Source: Opitutus sp. (lineage in GTDB: Bacteria > Verrucomicrobiota > Verrucomicrobiae > Opitutales > Opitutaceae). From it: a stretch of 39,266 nucleotides of DNA. Shown here piece after piece: positions 17,090-23,944 of this stretch. Within the stretch, counting starts at the first letter, position 1, and the number at the start of each line of letters is the position of its first letter. The position numbers and the translations under genes are program-made. The notes under the pieces are model-generated. The model was not told the DNA's origin and made no database searches. It saw only the letters and a list, made by a program, of their open reading frames with translations. The stretch spans positions 1 through 39,266 of the forward strand of contig SIBR01000037.1 in assembly GCA_009695065.1 (NCBI GenBank). Direction: 5' to 3'.

Positions 17090-18073
17090 TTACGAACTGG
17101 CCGCCACGCGCCGTTGCGCCGGCGCCGCCGCAACATCAGCGCCGTTGGCGGCGCCGGCATGCGCAGTGCCGTTGATCGGAACGGGCGGGTTGACCGCGTC
17201 GACGATGCCGAACGTCAACGTGATCTCCTCGACCATTACCGCTTTTTCCTGACCGACCCGGATCGATCCTTCGAACGTCGAGAGCGGCATCTTCATCCGC
17301 TTCGGTTTGATCGAAAGCGTCAGAATGTCGCCTGGCTTGCAGATGCGGTGGGCGCGGACGCCCTCACAACCCGTGAAAAAAATCGTGTTGGGGCTGATCA
17401 TCTTGCCGGGCTCCGTCGCCGCACCCTCAAGCAGATACAGCACCGCCAGTTGACCCAAGGCCTCGAGCATGATCGACGCGGGCATCACCGGGTTATCCTT
17501 AAAATGCCCTTGCAGAAAAAATTCCTGCCCGGTGATCCGGTATTTGCCGTTGGCCGAAGTGGAGCTGACCGACGCTTCATTGAGAAAGAGAAACGGCGGC
17601 TGCACTGGCATCACGGCCCCAATGTGCTCGATCGGAATGAATTTCGTCGGCTTCGGCAACGGGAGTCCTCGGATTTTGCAGTCGATGAACGTTTTGACGT
17701 CTCCCACGGTCCGCAGGTTGCGCAATTCGTCGTTGTTGATCGACATTTGCAGCACCTCCTCCACGAGGATGACGATTTCCATCATCGTTAGAGAATCGAT
17801 GCCCAAGTCTTCAATCAGCCGCAAATCGTCGCCCGCATCCTTGAGCTTCATCCTCAAGTCCGGCTCGACGAACCGCTCAATCACCCCGATGACAACTGCG
17901 GGAACGTGTTCAGGATTGATGGTCTTGCGAAATTGAACCGCCGCCTCAAACGTCGAAGGCGAACATCGCTTCAGGGCTTCGCGCAGTGCTGTTTCATCTT
18001 CGGCCGCAAAGGCCTTGGGCGGCGCCGGGAATGGTCTGCTGGTGCCCGGACTTGATTGAGCTGAATCAGACAT
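17090..18073 (-). CDS. Acyl carrier protein fused to a FabA/FabZ-like dehydratase
   Basis: A protein of 327 residues in two modules. After a proline/alanine-rich N-terminus, residues about 55-135 form an acyl carrier domain with the phosphopantetheine serine in EDLGIDSLTMMEIV (Ser94). Residues about 145-295 form a hotdog dehydratase: MPVQPPFLFLNEA corresponds to the FabZ LPHRxPFLL motif, and GHFKDNPVMPASIMLEALGQ holds the likely catalytic His190 and Glu204. The C-terminal tail is alanine-rich and disordered. The fused ACP would hold the chain for dehydration of 3-hydroxyacyl intermediates. It is the first gene of the minus-strand run. The ATG at 18073 is chosen over an in-frame ATG at 18097 because it begins the usual charged/serine leader. 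Whether the hotdog part is active or isomerises the product is unknown. Confidence 0.87.
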   Translation of the reverse strand: MSDSAQSSPGTSRPFPAPPKAFAAEDETALREALKRCSPSTFEAAVQFRKTINPEHVPAVVIGVIERFVEPDLRMKLKDAGDDLRLIEDLGIDSLTMMEIVILVEEVLQMSINNDELRNLRTVGDVKTFIDCKIRGLPLPKPTKFIPIEHIGAVMPVQPPFLFLNEASVSSTSANGKYRITGQEFFLQGHFKDNPVMPASIMLEALGQLAVLYLLEGAATEPGKMISPNTIFFTGCEGVRAHRICKPGDILTLSIKPKRMKMPLSTFEGSIRVGQEKAVMVEEITLTFGIVDAVNPPVPINGTAHAGAANGADVAAAPAQRRVAASS

Positions 18074-18296
18074 TATTCGATACGTTGTATGTCGCAAGGG
18101 GATAAAGTAAACCCAATTTCACGTTCCCGATGCCACTGGAACAGAGCGAATTTCTCGCCTCCTGTTTCCCCGGAAACTGAAAGCCGGCATAACTCCTTGC
18201 AGGCCGCGCTTGCCACTGCTTCTCCGCGTAACCCTACTGGCGAATCTTGAAAACAAGGGCCACGATGGCACCTGTCTGCAACGCCTTGGCTCGCGC
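18074..18296. promoter_or_regulatory. Divergent control region of the acyl/glycosyl gene block
   Basis: These 223 bases separate the ACP-dehydratase gene (minus) from a GT4 gene (plus), so promoters for both transcripts must lie here. The stretch 18071-18120 is AT-richer than its surroundings. No -35/-10 pair lies at a sensible distance from either start codon with enough match to be annotated individually. The shared region suggests joint control of both arms. Confidence 0.45.
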
Positions 18297-19451
18297 ATGA
18301 GGACAATTTCTTCCGTCGACAGCCGGCCGGTATTCCTGATCACCCACGAATTCTATCCCGTGCGGGGCGGCATCGCCACGTTCACCGAGGAGATCGCGCG
18401 CGCCGCCGCAAGGATCGGTTACAACATCGAAGTCTGGGCCCAGTCGGCCGCCGGCGCAGACAAGACCGACTGGCCCTTCCGGCTGCGACGTCTTCCACTG
18501 AAGGGCACCCATGACCTCGCCTGTCAGTTCCAGCTGGCGCGTGAGCTCATCCGACACCGCCGGGTGTTGCGCGATGCCACCGTCTATCTGCCGGAGCCCG
18601 GCCCGATGATGGTAATGATGCTGCTGCAGTTCTTTCATGCCTTCCGGCCGCGTCACCTGATCCTGACATTTCACGGGTCCGAAATCCTGAAATTCGCCCA
18701 AAGTCCCATCCGGCGCTGGCTCGCGGGCCAACTCATCCGCCACGCCACCCGGGTCAGCACCCTGTCGAACTATACTCGGGAACTCCTGATCAGTCACTTT
18801 CCCCGAGCCGCCGGGAAAATTTATCTCACCCCCGGGGCGCTTCGTTCGGATTTCGTGGTCGTCTCCCCCAAGCCGGCCACGCCTAAAAGCACGGTGATCG
18901 TTCTCACGGTCGGCCGGCTGCACCCGCGCAAAGGCCAGCTGCTCGCTCTCCGCGCCCTCCAGATGCTGCCGCCGGAGGTCCGGGCACGGGTCGAGTACTG
19001 GGTGGTCGGCGGCCAGGGCAAAGCCAACTACGAGCTACTACTGCGAAAAGTCGCCGCCGAGCAGCCGGATCTCGCAGTTAAGTTTCTCGGCAACCTGCCC
19101 GACGAGGAGTTGGCCGGCGTCTACGAACGCGCCGACATATTCGCCCTGACGAGTGTGAATCTGAAGCAGAGCGTCGAGGGCTTCGGCCTCGTCTACCTCG
19201 AAGCCGCCGCCCACGCCCTGCCCGTCGTCGCCCATGATGTCGGCGGCGTTTCCGAGGCGGTGATCGACGGTGTCACAGGGTTGCTGGTGCCACCGGATCG
19301 TCCCGCCCAACTCGCCGCCGCATTCGAAAAACTCATTCATGATCCCCAACTCCGGCATAAATTCGGGGCCGCCGGCCGGGAATGGGCGACCCGCAACTGT
19401 TGGAAGGAATCCGCCGAGGCCTTGTTTAACCCTTCCTGGATCGAAGCATGA
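18297..19451 (+). CDS. GT4-family glycosyltransferase
   Basis: A protein of 384 residues. The N-terminal VFLITHEFYPVRGGIATFTE is a classical GT4 acceptor-domain start. FHGSEILKFAQ follows, and the donor domain begins at VLTVGRLHPRKGQLLALRA. SVEGFGLVYLEAAAHALPVV carries the E-x7-E site, and GVTGLLVPP is the usual late motif. PimB/PimA-like phosphoinositol and lipid mannosyltransferases share these features, so a lipid acceptor is plausible but not shown. The ATG at 18297 immediately precedes the conserved region. The thioesterase gene overlaps its stop by ATGA (19448-19451). It is divergent from the ACP-dehydratase gene. Confidence 0.87.
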   Translation: MRTISSVDSRPVFLITHEFYPVRGGIATFTEEIARAAARIGYNIEVWAQSAAGADKTDWPFRLRRLPLKGTHDLACQFQLARELIRHRRVLRDATVYLPEPGPMMVMMLLQFFHAFRPRHLILTFHGSEILKFAQSPIRRWLAGQLIRHATRVSTLSNYTRELLISHFPRAAGKIYLTPGALRSDFVVVSPKPATPKSTVIVLTVGRLHPRKGQLLALRALQMLPPEVRARVEYWVVGGQGKANYELLLRKVAAEQPDLAVKFLGNLPDEELAGVYERADIFALTSVNLKQSVEGFGLVYLEAAAHALPVVAHDVGGVSEAVIDGVTGLLVPPDRPAQLAAAFEKLIHDPQLRHKFGAAGREWATRNCWKESAEALFNPSWIEA

Positions 19452-19849
19452 TCGAATCGCGCGCACAAATCACCGTCCGCTACGCCGAAACCGACATGAT
19501 GGGCGTCGTCTACCACGGCAGCTACCTGCCGTGGTTTGAAATCGGCCGGACCACGTTGCTCAAGGAACTCGGCCTGCCCTACCGGGAACTCGAAGCCGCC
19601 GGTTACCGCCTTCCGGTCCTCGAGGTGACGGCGAAGTACTTTCGACCCGCGGTTTACGACGATTTGATTACCGTCGTTACCACGATGCGCGAAAAACCCC
19701 TGTTGCGGATTCGGCTCGATTACGAAGTGCGGCGCGGCGACGAGCTGCTCGCCACCGGCCATACCGTGCACGCGTTCATCGATCGGGAGGGCAAACCGGT
19801 GCGCCCTCCCCCCGTGGTCGTGAAGGCGATGGCCGCCGGGTTTCCGTAG
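19448..19849 (+). CDS. Acyl-CoA/ACP thioesterase of the YbgC/4HBT hotdog family
   Basis: A protein of 133 residues, typical of single hotdog thioesterases. RYAETDMMGVVYHGSYLPWF is the 4HBT signature, with the catalytic aspartate at residue 16; the family start fits the ATG at 19448. It should hydrolyse acyl-CoA or acyl-ACP thioesters as a homo-oligomer in the cytoplasm. Translational coupling to the glycosyltransferase and divergence from the ketoacyl synthase run suggest that it releases or edits the acyl chain made by this block. Members of this family also act in Tol-Pal-associated and 4-hydroxybenzoyl-CoA settings, so the role is inferred from context. It is convergent with queG, 11 bases apart. 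Confidence 0.88.
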   Translation: MIESRAQITVRYAETDMMGVVYHGSYLPWFEIGRTTLLKELGLPYRELEAAGYRLPVLEVTAKYFRPAVYDDLITVVTTMREKPLLRIRLDYEVRRGDELLATGHTVHAFIDREGKPVRPPPVVVKAMAAGFP

Positions 19850-19860
19850 GCCGCGCTGGC

Positions 19861-21027
19861 CTACCGCCCGGCCGCGGCATACTCGGCCAAAACAGTTTCA
19901 TCTGTCTCGGTGGCGGCGGCCCCCGCCAGCCCCGCGCCACCGCCCAGCCGGAACACCGCCCAGACCGCATGCGCCCGGACTACGGGAAACTCGCTGGTCG
20001 CCGCCAGCCGCGTCACTTGCGGCAGCACCCCGGAGTCGCCCGAATTTCCCGCGACCACGCACGCATTGCGCAACAATCCAGCCAGCTTTAATCGTTTGAT
20101 CGGCGTCCGGCGGAAAATTTCTGCAAAGCGCACCGGCGTGAGTTCCAAGATTTCGCCCAGCGCCAACGCCGCGAGATCGTAGCGCGCCGAAAGCAAAAGA
20201 CGCCGCCCGTCCTGGGCGAAGCGATTCCAAGGGCACACTTCGAGGCAAACGTCACAACCGTAGATCCGGTTCCCGATACCCGGCCGCAGTTCCCGCGGGA
20301 TGATGCCTTTGTTTTCGATCGTCTGGTAGGAAATGCACCGGCGCGCATCGACCACCCCGGGCCGGGGAAAGGCATTCGTCGGGCACGCCTCGAGACAGCG
20401 CGTGCACTTGCCGCAAAGGAGGCCAACCTCGGAGCCGTGCACCGGTCCACCCGAGCCGAGGCGTTTTCGAATCGGTTCATCCGGCTCGAATTCGGCACGG
20501 GTTAAGAGCGCCGCCAGAAACAGCCAGTTTCCGTGTTCCCGTGAAATCAACATCGCGTTCTTGCCGGTAAACCCCACCCCGGCCCGCGCCGCCCAGCTCC
20601 GCTCCAGCACCGGCCCGGTATCAACGTAGTAACGATAGTCGTCGCGCCCAAGCCCGAGGATCGCCTCCAAAAGCCGCCCGGCCGCCACCAGCCCCGGCTT
20701 CACGGTGTCATGATAATCCTCGTATGCGGCATAGCGCGCCCAGATCGGAGCGTTTGGGCCGACGGACGATGCCTTGCCGTCGAAACGCAACGCCTCGTTC
20801 CAGTAGTTCACTCCCAACATGATCACGGATCGGGCTCCGGGCAAAACGAGCTGCGGATTCATCCGTTTTCCCGCGGTGCGTTCCATCCAGGCCATGTCCG
20901 CGTGCCGGCCCTCGTCCAGCCAGGCGCGCAGGCCTCCACCCACCGGCATCGTGAGCGACGCGAATCGCACGTCGTCGAAACCGAGCGCACGGAGCCGCCG
21001 GCGCAGTTCCTCCTGCTTCTCGCTCAC
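19861..21027 (-). CDS. queG: Epoxyqueuosine reductase QueG
   Basis: A protein of about 388 residues. It carries two [4Fe-4S] cluster motifs, CGKCTRCLEACP and GCDVCLEVCPWN, joined by the QueG-type ISYQTIENKGIIPRELR. The upstream cobalamin-binding part includes SVIMLGVNYW, YRYYVDTGPVLERSWAARAG and GFTGKNAMLI. A C-terminal HEAT-like stretch (RTPIKRLKLAGLLRNACVV and after) matches full-length QueG. The enzyme reduces epoxyqueuosine to queuosine in the tRNA anticodon wobble base, using B12. A GTG at 21027 is chosen as start because the reductase begins just after it; the frame is open further upstream to 21171, but that part is low-complexity and overlaps aroK. No other queuosine gene is in the window. 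Confidence 0.9.
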   Translation of the reverse strand: MSEKQEELRRRLRALGFDDVRFASLTMPVGGGLRAWLDEGRHADMAWMERTAGKRMNPQLVLPGARSVIMLGVNYWNEALRFDGKASSVGPNAPIWARYAAYEDYHDTVKPGLVAAGRLLEAILGLGRDDYRYYVDTGPVLERSWAARAGVGFTGKNAMLISREHGNWLFLAALLTRAEFEPDEPIRKRLGSGGPVHGSEVGLLCGKCTRCLEACPTNAFPRPGVVDARRCISYQTIENKGIIPRELRPGIGNRIYGCDVCLEVCPWNRFAQDGRRLLLSARYDLAALALGEILELTPVRFAEIFRRTPIKRLKLAGLLRNACVVAGNSGDSGVLPQVTRLAATSEFPVVRAHAVWAVFRLGGGAGLAGAAATETDETVLAEYAAAGR

Positions 21028-21145
21028 GCTCCCGGACCCCGTTTGGTCGTTCGGCGCCGACGAATCCGCTCCCTCCCTTGGGTCCGGAGAATTTGCGCGA
21101 CAACGGCCGGCGAACGAATGCGTATAAACATTTTCCGTCCTTCCT

Positions 21146-21697
21146 TCAGCGCGTGCCCCTTGCCCGGACAAAATCCCTCGCGTCGCGGCGCCACACCCGG
21201 ATCATGTGATCCACGATTTCGTGCAACGGCCGGGAGTCGGTCAGGATCACCGTGCCGGACTGCTTGTAGATCGGCTCACGCTGGGCATATAACGCGCGAA
21301 TCCGCTCGTGGGGATTCTCGGCCAGCAGCAACGGCCGGTGCTGGTGCCGCGCCGTGCGGGCGAGAATCGTTTCGATCGAGGCATGCAGGCAGACGACCAC
21401 GCCTTTCTGCTGCAGCACCGCGAGCATGCCCGGCGGCACCACCAGGCCGCCGCCGCAGGAGATGACGCTCCGCTCGCCCGGATGACCTTCGGCCACGAAC
21501 TGCCGCTCCATGACGCGGAACGCGGGTTCACCCTCCTGGGCGAAAACTTCAGCGATGGTTTTTCCCTGCAACCGTTCAATGGCGGCATCGCTGTCGATCA
21601 GCGTGAAGCCGAGCTTGTGCGCAACCGCCCGGCCGACGGTGGTCTTGCCCGTGCCCATGAAGCCGACCAGGTAGAGGTTGACGTCCGCTGCGTTCAT
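21146..21697 (-). CDS. aroK: Shikimate kinase
   Basis: A protein of 183 residues. LYLVGFMGTGKTTVGRAVA is the Walker A loop, DSDAAIERLQGKTIAEVFA contains the shikimate-binding DxD region, EPAFRVMERQF includes the binding arginine, and ISCGGGLVV is the conserved GGG loop. HQHRPLLLAENP and RALYAQREPIY complete the lid and adenine sites. It phosphorylates shikimate with ATP in the chorismate pathway. The ATG at 21697 is chosen as it puts the Walker motif about 10 residues in, as usual. It lies 118 bases upstream of queG on the same strand and is divergent from the aldolase gene (53-base gap). Confidence 0.93.
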   Translation of the reverse strand: MNAADVNLYLVGFMGTGKTTVGRAVAHKLGFTLIDSDAAIERLQGKTIAEVFAQEGEPAFRVMERQFVAEGHPGERSVISCGGGLVVPPGMLAVLQQKGVVVCLHASIETILARTARHQHRPLLLAENPHERIRALYAQREPIYKQSGTVILTDSRPLHEIVDHMIRVWRRDARDFVRARGTR

Positions 21698-21750
21698 CGC
21701 GTGCGCTCTCACGAAACGGCCGGGTTCTGCGAAGCCAAACACCAAATTAC

Positions 21751-22800
21751 ATGAAGGATGCGCCCCACTTCGGATTCGCGAGTGACAACGCCGCCGGCAT
21801 CTGTCCGGAAGCGCTGGCGGCGCTGAGCACCGTCAATCCGGGCCACGTCGCGAGCTACGGCAACGACGCCGAAACGCTGCGCGCGAAAAAACTCTTCGCC
21901 GCCGTGTTTGAAAAAGACTGCGAGGTCTTTTTCGTTTTCAACGGCACGGCGGCCAACGCCCTCGTCTTTGCCGCGCTGGGCCAGCGGCACCAAGGGATTC
22001 TTTGCCACGCGTTGTCCCACGTGGACACGGACGAGTGCGGGGCGCCGGAATTCTTTACCGGGGGCAGCAAAGTCATCCCCCTCGATGCGCCCTTCGCCAA
22101 ACTGCGACCCGCCGACCTCGAACCCGCCCTGCACCGCGGCCACGGCGTGCATTTCCCGAAAATCCGGACCATTTCGGTCACCCAATCGACCGAGCTCGGC
22201 ACCCTCTATTCGCCCGACGAACTGCGGGCGCTTGGCAATTTTGCCGACCAACACGATCTGGCCGTGCAGATGGACGGCGCCCGATTTGCCAATGCGGTCG
22301 CGGCATCGGCCGGACGCGGTTATGCGCCCGCCGACCTCACCTGGCGGGCCGGCGTGGACGTGCTTTGTTTCGGTGGCACGAAAAACGGGCTGCTCGCCAC
22401 CGAAGCCGTCGTATTCTTCGAGCCCGCGCTCGCTCGTGAGTTCGAATATCGCGTGAAGCAATCGGGCCAGCTGGCCTCGAAGCTCCGCTTTGCCGCCGCG
22501 CAATGGGCCGCGGTCTTGCACGATGGCGCGTGGCTGCGCCACGCCGCGCACGCCAACCGGCAGGCCGGTCGGTTGGCCCTCGGTCTGACGGACCTAGGAA
22601 TCAAGCTCCTCGCTCCCGCCGAAGTGAACGCCGTGTTCGTCGAACTGGCCCCCGCCCTCGTCATCGCCTTGGAGACTCGGGGGTGGCGCTTCTATAAATT
22701 CGTCGGCGAACACGGCTACCGCCTGATGTGTTCGTGGGCCACGACCGACGCGGCAGTCGCCGCCCTGCTGGCCGATGTCCGCACCGCCCTGGGAAAATAA
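21751..22800 (+). CDS. ltaE: Low-specificity threonine aldolase family PLP enzyme
   Basis: A protein of 349 residues of the beta-eliminating lyase/threonine aldolase group (fold type I, PLP). FASDNAAGICPEALAAL is the family start, ASYGNDAETL follows, then VFNGTAANAL and VQMDGARFANAV (cofactor aspartate and neighbouring arginine). The PLP-binding lysine is in CFGGTKNGLL (Lys211). It cleaves L-threonine or L-allo-threonine to glycine and acetaldehyde. The ATG at 21751 directly precedes the conserved part. It is divergent from aroK and convergent with the FKBP gene. Substrate stereospecificity is not readable here. Confidence 0.88.
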   Translation: MKDAPHFGFASDNAAGICPEALAALSTVNPGHVASYGNDAETLRAKKLFAAVFEKDCEVFFVFNGTAANALVFAALGQRHQGILCHALSHVDTDECGAPEFFTGGSKVIPLDAPFAKLRPADLEPALHRGHGVHFPKIRTISVTQSTELGTLYSPDELRALGNFADQHDLAVQMDGARFANAVAASAGRGYAPADLTWRAGVDVLCFGGTKNGLLATEAVVFFEPALAREFEYRVKQSGQLASKLRFAAAQWAAVLHDGAWLRHAAHANRQAGRLALGLTDLGIKLLAPAEVNAVFVELAPALVIALETRGWRFYKFVGEHGYRLMCSWATTDAAVAALLADVRTALGK

Positions 22801-22916
22801 TTTCCCGGCACGACTACGCCCAACCGCCCCAACTGATAGCAACCGATAGTTGACATCCCGGTCGCGCCGCGAAAATCCGGCCTGCCAACGCTGCCACGAC
22901 CGGGCCGGATCGATGG

Positions 22917-22950
22917 ACACAAAAAAGCCGGGCTTTCACCCGGCGCTTTG
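22917..22950 (-). terminator. Rho-independent terminator of the FKBP gene
   Basis: GCCGGG (22926-22931) and CCCGGC (22938-22943) pair across a six-base loop. Read on the minus strand, the stem is followed by TTTTTTG. It lies 47 bases or more beyond the FKBP stop at 22997 and so terminates that gene. A possible weaker action on the aldolase transcript from the other side is not supported by a T-run. Confidence 0.75.
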
Positions 22951-22996
22951 GTGCTGGCACGGCCGGTTCGGCAAGCTACGAGCGTGAGTCTCGCGC

Positions 22997-23794
22997 TTAC
23001 TTTACCCCAGGCACAACGGGCGCCGCCGGAGCCGCCACCGTCGGCTTGATGTCGAGCAGTTCGACATCGAAAACGAGGGTCGAACCCGGAGGAATACTCG
23101 GACGGCCTTCGTCGCCGTAGGCGAGCTGGGGCGGCACGAACAGCGTGATCTTGCCGCCCTTGTTTACCTTCTGGATGCCTTCGGTCCAACCCGGGATGAC
23201 TTGGTCGAGGGGAAACTCGGCCGGTTCGCCGCGCTGCACCGAACTGTCGAAGACGGTGCCGTCGATCAGCTTGCCGGTGTAGTGCACCCGGACCGTTTCG
23301 GTCGGTTTCGGAAAAGCGCCTTCGCCCGGCTTCACGATCTCATAGCGGAGACCACTGGCCAGTTCGACGATGTTCTTGTTCCCTTTCAGCTTCGCGAAGA
23401 AATCCGCGTTGGTCGCGAGGTTCTTCTCCTTCAGCTTGCCCAGGTAAGCGCTCTGCTTCTTCTGCATGAACTCGTCCATCTGCGGCCCGATCTTTTCGAG
23501 TTCGAATGGGGAGTCCTTACCGGCTGCGGCGGTCGCAATGCCCTTGAGCAACGCGGCGACTTCAACCTGGTTGAATTCGAGTTCTGTGAGTCCCACGCGC
23601 TTGCCGATGAACCAGCCGAACTCCTCCACCAATTGCGCCTCGGAGAACGATGGCTTGGCCGGTTCGACCCCGGCCGGTTTCGCGCCGGCGGCCGGGGAAG
23701 CAAGTCCGGGCACCGAGATTTTTGCGTCCTCGGCGCGCGCCGAATTAAGGCCAAGCGCGAGCAGGCAGGTCGTGAGAGTGTGGGTGAATTTCAT
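22997..23794 (-). CDS. Exported FKBP-type peptidyl-prolyl isomerase (FkpA/Mip-like)
   Basis: A protein of 265 residues. It begins with a Sec signal peptide (MKFTHTLTTCLLALGLNSARA, cleavage probably after residue 21). An alanine/proline-rich linker and an N-terminal helical domain (about 50-150, FGWFIGKRVGL) follow; this domain dimerises in Mip/FkpA proteins. The C-terminal FKBP domain (about 155-252) includes VRVHYTGKLIDGTVFDSSVQ, VIPGWTEGIQ and FVPPQLAYGDEG, with the active-site aromatics present. It catalyses proline isomerisation and chaperones proteins in the periplasm. It is monocistronic with its own terminator downstream and is divergent from the LOG-like gene. Confidence 0.92.
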   Translation of the reverse strand: MKFTHTLTTCLLALGLNSARAEDAKISVPGLASPAAGAKPAGVEPAKPSFSEAQLVEEFGWFIGKRVGLTELEFNQVEVAALLKGIATAAAGKDSPFELEKIGPQMDEFMQKKQSAYLGKLKEKNLATNADFFAKLKGNKNIVELASGLRYEIVKPGEGAFPKPTETVRVHYTGKLIDGTVFDSSVQRGEPAEFPLDQVIPGWTEGIQKVNKGGKITLFVPPQLAYGDEGRPSIPPGSTLVFDVELLDIKPTVAAPAAPVVPGVK

Positions 23795-23944
23795 ACAGGG
23801 AAGGTAGGGCGTAGAGTCACGGCGGAGGATCGTTTGTGCCGTAAAAGTTTCCGGGTCTGCCAGCGTGCTCCCCCGAAAGCAATCCCGATTACTCGCCGCT
23901 TGTGTCGACCCGGGCGATCATGCATTACGTGTCCTCTTATCGAC
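23795..23944. other. Divergent intergenic region, FKBP gene / LOG-like gene
   Basis: 150 bases that should carry both promoters. The plus frame of the following gene is open across it and into the FKBP gene as an antisense shadow. No promoter element stood out. Confidence 0.35.

Noticed and set aside
18084..18111. Promoter with TTTACT and TACAAC boxes for the ACP-dehydratase gene
   Set aside because: The implied transcript start would leave only a few bases before the ATG, too short for a ribosome-binding site, and the boxes match poorly.
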